Assembly (NCBI GenBank): GCA_017399225.1 | Contig: JAFQEB010000105.1 | Location: 1-8,251, forward strand | DNA length: 8,251 nt | DNA from: Clostridia bacterium | Lineage (GTDB): Bacteria; Bacillota_A; Clostridia; Christensenellales; Aristaeellaceae | Direction of reading: 5' to 3' | In this document: piece after piece, positions 5,776 to 8,251 of the stretch | How positions within the stretch are numbered: the stretch's first letter is position 1 | How the letters are laid out: each line of letters starts with the position of its first letter | The notes under the pieces: model-generated | Database searches by the model: none | Seen by the model: only the letters and a program-made list of their open reading frames with translations | Told to the model about the DNA's origin: nothing | Program-made: the position numbers and the translations under genes

Positions 5776-6747
5776 TCACTTTTTCCGGATGGGCAGCAAC
5801 AGGTCGAGCTTCCTGGTCGTACCGTTATCCATGCAGTCATGGGCAATGGCATATACCCAGTTCAGGTGCTCCTCCAGCAGACCAAACATGATCTCCGGGC
5901 CCTGGAAGCAGCCCTCCCATTCCCCGTTGTTCTCCGCCCAGTCATTCAGCCACTGCCACTCGTGGAAATTCGGGAATTCCATGCAGTGGGCCGCATAGAG
6001 GCCGCCAGCCATGCGCTTCTTCACGCCGGGCGCGGGCACCTCCATGTCCTCCGGGATCGTCACCCAGTACTCATAGCCATAGATGGGCTGCTCCCGGGTG
6101 GGGTTGGGGTGATTGAAGCCGAAGACGCGGCTGTCGGGCTTGACGGCATACAGGCCGCTCTGACGGATGAACTCCGCCGCCATGGCCTGCGCGTGATCCT
6201 CCGGGTCAGGGCCGATGTAGTGGAACGCCGCCACGGCCATGGGCGGCAGCTGGATCAGGCGGACGTTCAGGCGCTTCCACTGCTCCTCTTCTGCATGGTT
6301 CATTTCGCTCATGATGACCTTCTCCTTCAATGTTGGATTCGAAAGCGACAACGCCCTGACCGCCGCCAGCAGGCTCTCATCCCCCAGCAGCTCGATCCGC
6401 CTGGCCGCGTCCTGCGCACCGGCGATGCGGCTGATGAACATCGTCAGCGCCTCGCGGATAGCCGTCAGCGACCGCATTTCGCCCTCGACCTCGCTCACGC
6501 GCTCCCGGAGGACAGCTACGGCCTGCTGCGCGTCGCAGTCCGTCAGGATCTGCGCGATGGCCGCCAAAGGCACCCGCAGCCTGCGCAGCACCAGGATGAT
6601 ACGCAGCCGGTTCACATTCTCCTCATCGTAGACCCGGTAGGCATAGTCCGGGCGGCGGCCGCTGCGGATGAGCCCCTGCTGCTCGTAGTAGCGCAGCATC
6701 CTGGTGGACACGCCCAGGGCGCGGGATACTTCGGTAATGGTGGTCAT
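5776..6747 (-). CDS. MerR-family regulator with GyrI-like effector-binding domain
   Basis: A 323-residue transcription factor. Residues 1-70 form a MerR winged helix: ITEVSRALGVSTRMLRYYEQ (4-23), with the family hallmark RYYEQQGLI at 19-27 and wing YRVY at 37-40. A charged, probably coiled-coil linker (about 75-115) should make the dimer. From about residue 165 onward the protein looks like a GyrI-like/AraC-type small-molecule binding domain (YEYWVTIPE; final KLDLLLPIRK). Proteins of this build (BmrR-like) usually sense a drug or metabolite and activate promoters with overlong spacers. I chose the ATG at 6747, which has GAGG 8 bases upstream; the GTG at 6756 overlaps that site. It is convergent with the secreted-protein gene and lies downstream of, but separated by a terminator from, the AlaRS gene. 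Its ligand and targets are unknown; autoregulation is suggested by its own promoter. Confidence 0.9.
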   Translation of the reverse strand: MTTITEVSRALGVSTRMLRYYEQQGLIRSGRRPDYAYRVYDEENVNRLRIILVLRRLRVPLAAIAQILTDCDAQQAVAVLRERVSEVEGEMRSLTAIREALTMFISRIAGAQDAARRIELLGDESLLAAVRALSLSNPTLKEKVIMSEMNHAEEEQWKRLNVRLIQLPPMAVAAFHYIGPDPEDHAQAMAAEFIRQSGLYAVKPDSRVFGFNHPNPTREQPIYGYEYWVTIPEDMEVPAPGVKKRMAGGLYAAHCMEFPNFHEWQWLNDWAENNGEWEGCFQGPEIMFGLLEEHLNWVYAIAHDCMDNGTTRKLDLLLPIRKK

Positions 6748-6773
6748 GGGAGGCACCTCGCTTTCCTGAAGTC

Positions 6774-6804
6774 ATTGTAAAGTGCGACACGATGTTCAAG
6801 TCAA
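6774..6804 (-). promoter_or_regulatory. Candidate MerR-type promoter of the regulator gene
   Basis: On the minus strand, TTGACT (6804-6799) and TACAAT (6779-6774) are separated by 19 bases. That spacer is too long for ordinary sigma-A use but typical of promoters that MerR-family proteins untwist and activate. Transcription would start near 6767, about 20 bases before the ATG. A small dyad, GTG-TCG-CAC, sits in the spacer; no longer palindrome is clear. An alternative -35 (TTGAAC) gives a 14-base spacer, which is too short. Confidence 0.55.
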
Positions 6805-6812
6805 GGGGGAAT

Positions 6813-6849
6813 TTCAAAATGCCCCTGCCCCGAAAACCGGGACAGGGGC
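6813..6849 (-). terminator. Intrinsic terminator of the AlaRS gene
   Basis: On the minus strand GCCCCTGTCCCG (6849-6838) pairs with CGGGGCAGGGGC (6832-6821) around GTTTT, 12 pairs with one G-U, followed by ATTTTGAA. A smaller hairpin, GGGTC-GAA-GACCC (6867-6855), lies between the stop codon and this stem. The T-run is modest, but the stem is very stable. It ends just before the -35 of the MerR gene, separating the two units. Confidence 0.75.
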
Positions 6850-6873
6850 TTGCGGGGTCTTCGACCCTTTTTC

Positions 6874-8251
6874 TTACTTGATGACCGCCTTGATGCGGCG
6901 CACGCCGGCAGAAGAGGATTCTTCCTTCTGGATCTTGAAGGAGCCCAGGTCGCCGGTGTTCTCGGCATGGGGGCCGCCGCAGATCTCGAAGGAGTACTCG
7001 CCCATCTTGTAGGTGCGGACCTTTTCGCCGTACTTCGACTCGAACAGGCCGATCGCGCCCTTCGCCTTGGCCTCGGGCACGGTCATTTCCTCGCACACCA
7101 CAGGCACCTTCGCCTCGATGGCCACGTTCACCAGGCGTTCGACCTCGTCGATCTCCTCGCGGGTCATCTTGCGGCCGAAGGAGAAGTCGAAGCGCAGACG
7201 CTCGGCGGTGATGTTGGAGCCCTTCTGGGCAACCTCGTCACCCAGCACCTTGCGCAGCGCGCTGTGCAGCAGGTGGGTGGCGGTGTGCAGCTTCGCAGTC
7301 TGCTCGCTGTGGTCGGCCAGGCCGCCCTTGAACTTCTGCTCAGCGCCCTGGTGGCTCTTCTCCTGGTGCTGCTTGAAGCGCTCGGCGAAGTCGGCCTCGT
7401 CCACCGTGAGCCCCTTTTCGGTGGCCAGCTCGATGGTCATCTCGATCGGGAAGCCATAGGTATCGTAGAGCTTGAAGGCGCTGCGGCCGTCCAGGACGTT
7501 CAGGCTCGCCATGCGGGCGTTGACAGCGGCGACCAGCGCATTTTCGTCACCGGCGTTCGCGGCCTCGATGATGGGCAGCATGTCGGGAGAGGGACGCAGC
7601 TTCTTCACCTTGGCCATTTCCTGGGCGAAGGCGATCCTGTCCTCGGCATTCAGGATAGACTCCAGCAGGGCCTTGGTATTGACGGTGTTGTTGTACACCT
7701 TCTCGAACTCCTTCTCGCCCTGGCGGAGGGTGCGGGCGAAACGGCCTTCCTCCAGCTTCAGCTGTTCGGTGACGAAGGTGGCGTTGCGCTCCAGCTCGGG
7801 ATACACGGCCTTGTACTGGTCAATGATGACCTGAGCGATCTCGGCAGTGAAGCCCTCGGCCATGCCCAGGGACATGCCGTAACGGACGGCACGGCGGATC
7901 AGGCGGCGCAGGATGTAGCCCTGATCGGTGTTGGAAGGAGACACGCCGCGGTCATCGCCCAGGATGAAGGTAGAGGTACGCAGGTGATCCGCCACAACGC
8001 GGAAGGCGCGGGTGGTGTTCTCGTCGTCCTCGTAGCCCTTGCCGGACAGCTCGGCGATCTTGGCGATGATGCCAGTGAAGGCGTCAGTCTCGTAGACGGT
8101 CTTCTTGCCGGTCAGCACGCAGATGGTGCGCTCCAGGCCCATGCCGGTATCGACGTTCTTCTTCTCCAGCGGGATGAAGGTGCCGTCCTTCTGCTTGTTG
8201 TACTGCATGAACACGTCATTCCAGATCTCCAGATAACGGCCGCAGGAGCAG
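6874..8251 (-). CDS. alaS: Alanyl-tRNA synthetase, short form (5' end outside window)
   Basis: Charges tRNA-Ala with alanine in the cytoplasm. The C-terminal 458 residues are visible; the frame stays open past the right edge. Numbering from the first visible codon, class II motif 3 is VDTGMGLERT (33-42). The tRNA-recognition helical region follows (FRVVADHLRT, GYILRRLIRRAVRYG), then LYDTYGFP (from 261). The editing-site zinc ligands are His322 and His326 in HTATH, and Cys424 and His428 in CGGPH, with the same spacing as in canonical AlaRS. Three oddities stand out. Only about 60 residues separate LYDTYGFP from HTATH, so the beta-barrel part of the editing domain (normally with an ESGGQ-like motif) is absent. 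The protein ends 34 residues after Cys424, so the C-terminal C-Ala/DHHA1 domain is absent. The usual CGGTH reads CGGPH. There is also a long extra segment before LYDTYGFP. All core motifs are intact, so it could be the working enzyme or a second, related copy. Confidence 0.88.
   Translation of the reverse strand, partial: CSCGRYLEIWNDVFMQYNKQKDGTFIPLEKKNVDTGMGLERTICVLTGKKTVYETDAFTGIIAKIAELSGKGYEDDENTTRAFRVVADHLRTSTFILGDDRGVSPSNTDQGYILRRLIRRAVRYGMSLGMAEGFTAEIAQVIIDQYKAVYPELERNATFVTEQLKLEEGRFARTLRQGEKEFEKVYNNTVNTKALLESILNAEDRIAFAQEMAKVKKLRPSPDMLPIIEAANAGDENALVAAVNARMASLNVLDGRSAFKLYDTYGFPIEMTIELATEKGLTVDEADFAERFKQHQEKSHQGAEQKFKGGLADHSEQTAKLHTATHLLHSALRKVLGDEVAQKGSNITAERLRFDFSFGRKMTREEIDEVERLVNVAIEAKVPVVCEEMTVPEAKAKGAIGLFESKYGEKVRTYKMGEYSFEICGGPHAENTGDLGSFKIQKEESSSAGVRRIKAVIK

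Noticed and set aside
346..6756. MerR regulator controlling the ABC exporter
   Set aside because: Such pairings are common when the genes are adjacent, but here they are more than 1.5 kb apart with two genes between, on opposite strands, and the ABC promoter shows no overlong MerR-type spacer with good hexamers.

Overview
The window looks like a chromosomal segment from a GC-rich Firmicute, most likely a gut-type member of the Clostridia. The basis is strong AGGAGG-type ribosome binding sites, a textbook TTGACA/TATAAT promoter, a BmrC/BmrD-like heterodimeric ABC exporter pair, a MerR regulator and intergenic palindromes of a style familiar from gut Clostridia. The exact lineage cannot be fixed from the sequence alone. 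I see no tRNA, rRNA, CRISPR array, transposase or phage gene.

Layout, left to right: (1) 1-345 is non-coding, with a hairpin-dense block (3-180) followed by an AT-rich stretch holding a probable promoter. (2) 346-4075 (+) is a two-gene operon for a heterodimeric ABC exporter; the genes overlap by 8 bases. The first subunit has Asp at the catalytic Glu position. The second has the catalytic Glu but an altered signature, FSAGQ. Together they would give one degenerate and one canonical ATP site. (3) 4076-4515 is non-coding and full of inverted repeats. (4) 4516-5097 (+) is a small Cys-based phosphatase with a CAAGKDRTG loop. (5) 5212-5724 (+) is a small exported protein behind a near-perfect sigma-A promoter. 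It has a possible flavinylation-type DAVTGAT motif and ends in a clear terminator. (6) 5776-6747 (-) is a MerR regulator with a GyrI-like effector domain, convergent with the secreted-protein gene. Its own candidate promoter has the 19-bp spacer typical of MerR-controlled promoters. (7) 6874-8251 (-) is the 3' part of a reduced alanyl-tRNA synthetase that runs off the right edge.

The two ABC genes clearly work together as one transporter. The other genes show no obvious shared pathway. The MerR protein could sense a small molecule, but its only promoter-like target visible here is its own. I found no convincing new multi-gene system. The most interesting items are the unusually reduced AlaRS, the possibly flavin-carrying secreted protein, the MerR-type spacer and the two blocks of palindromes.
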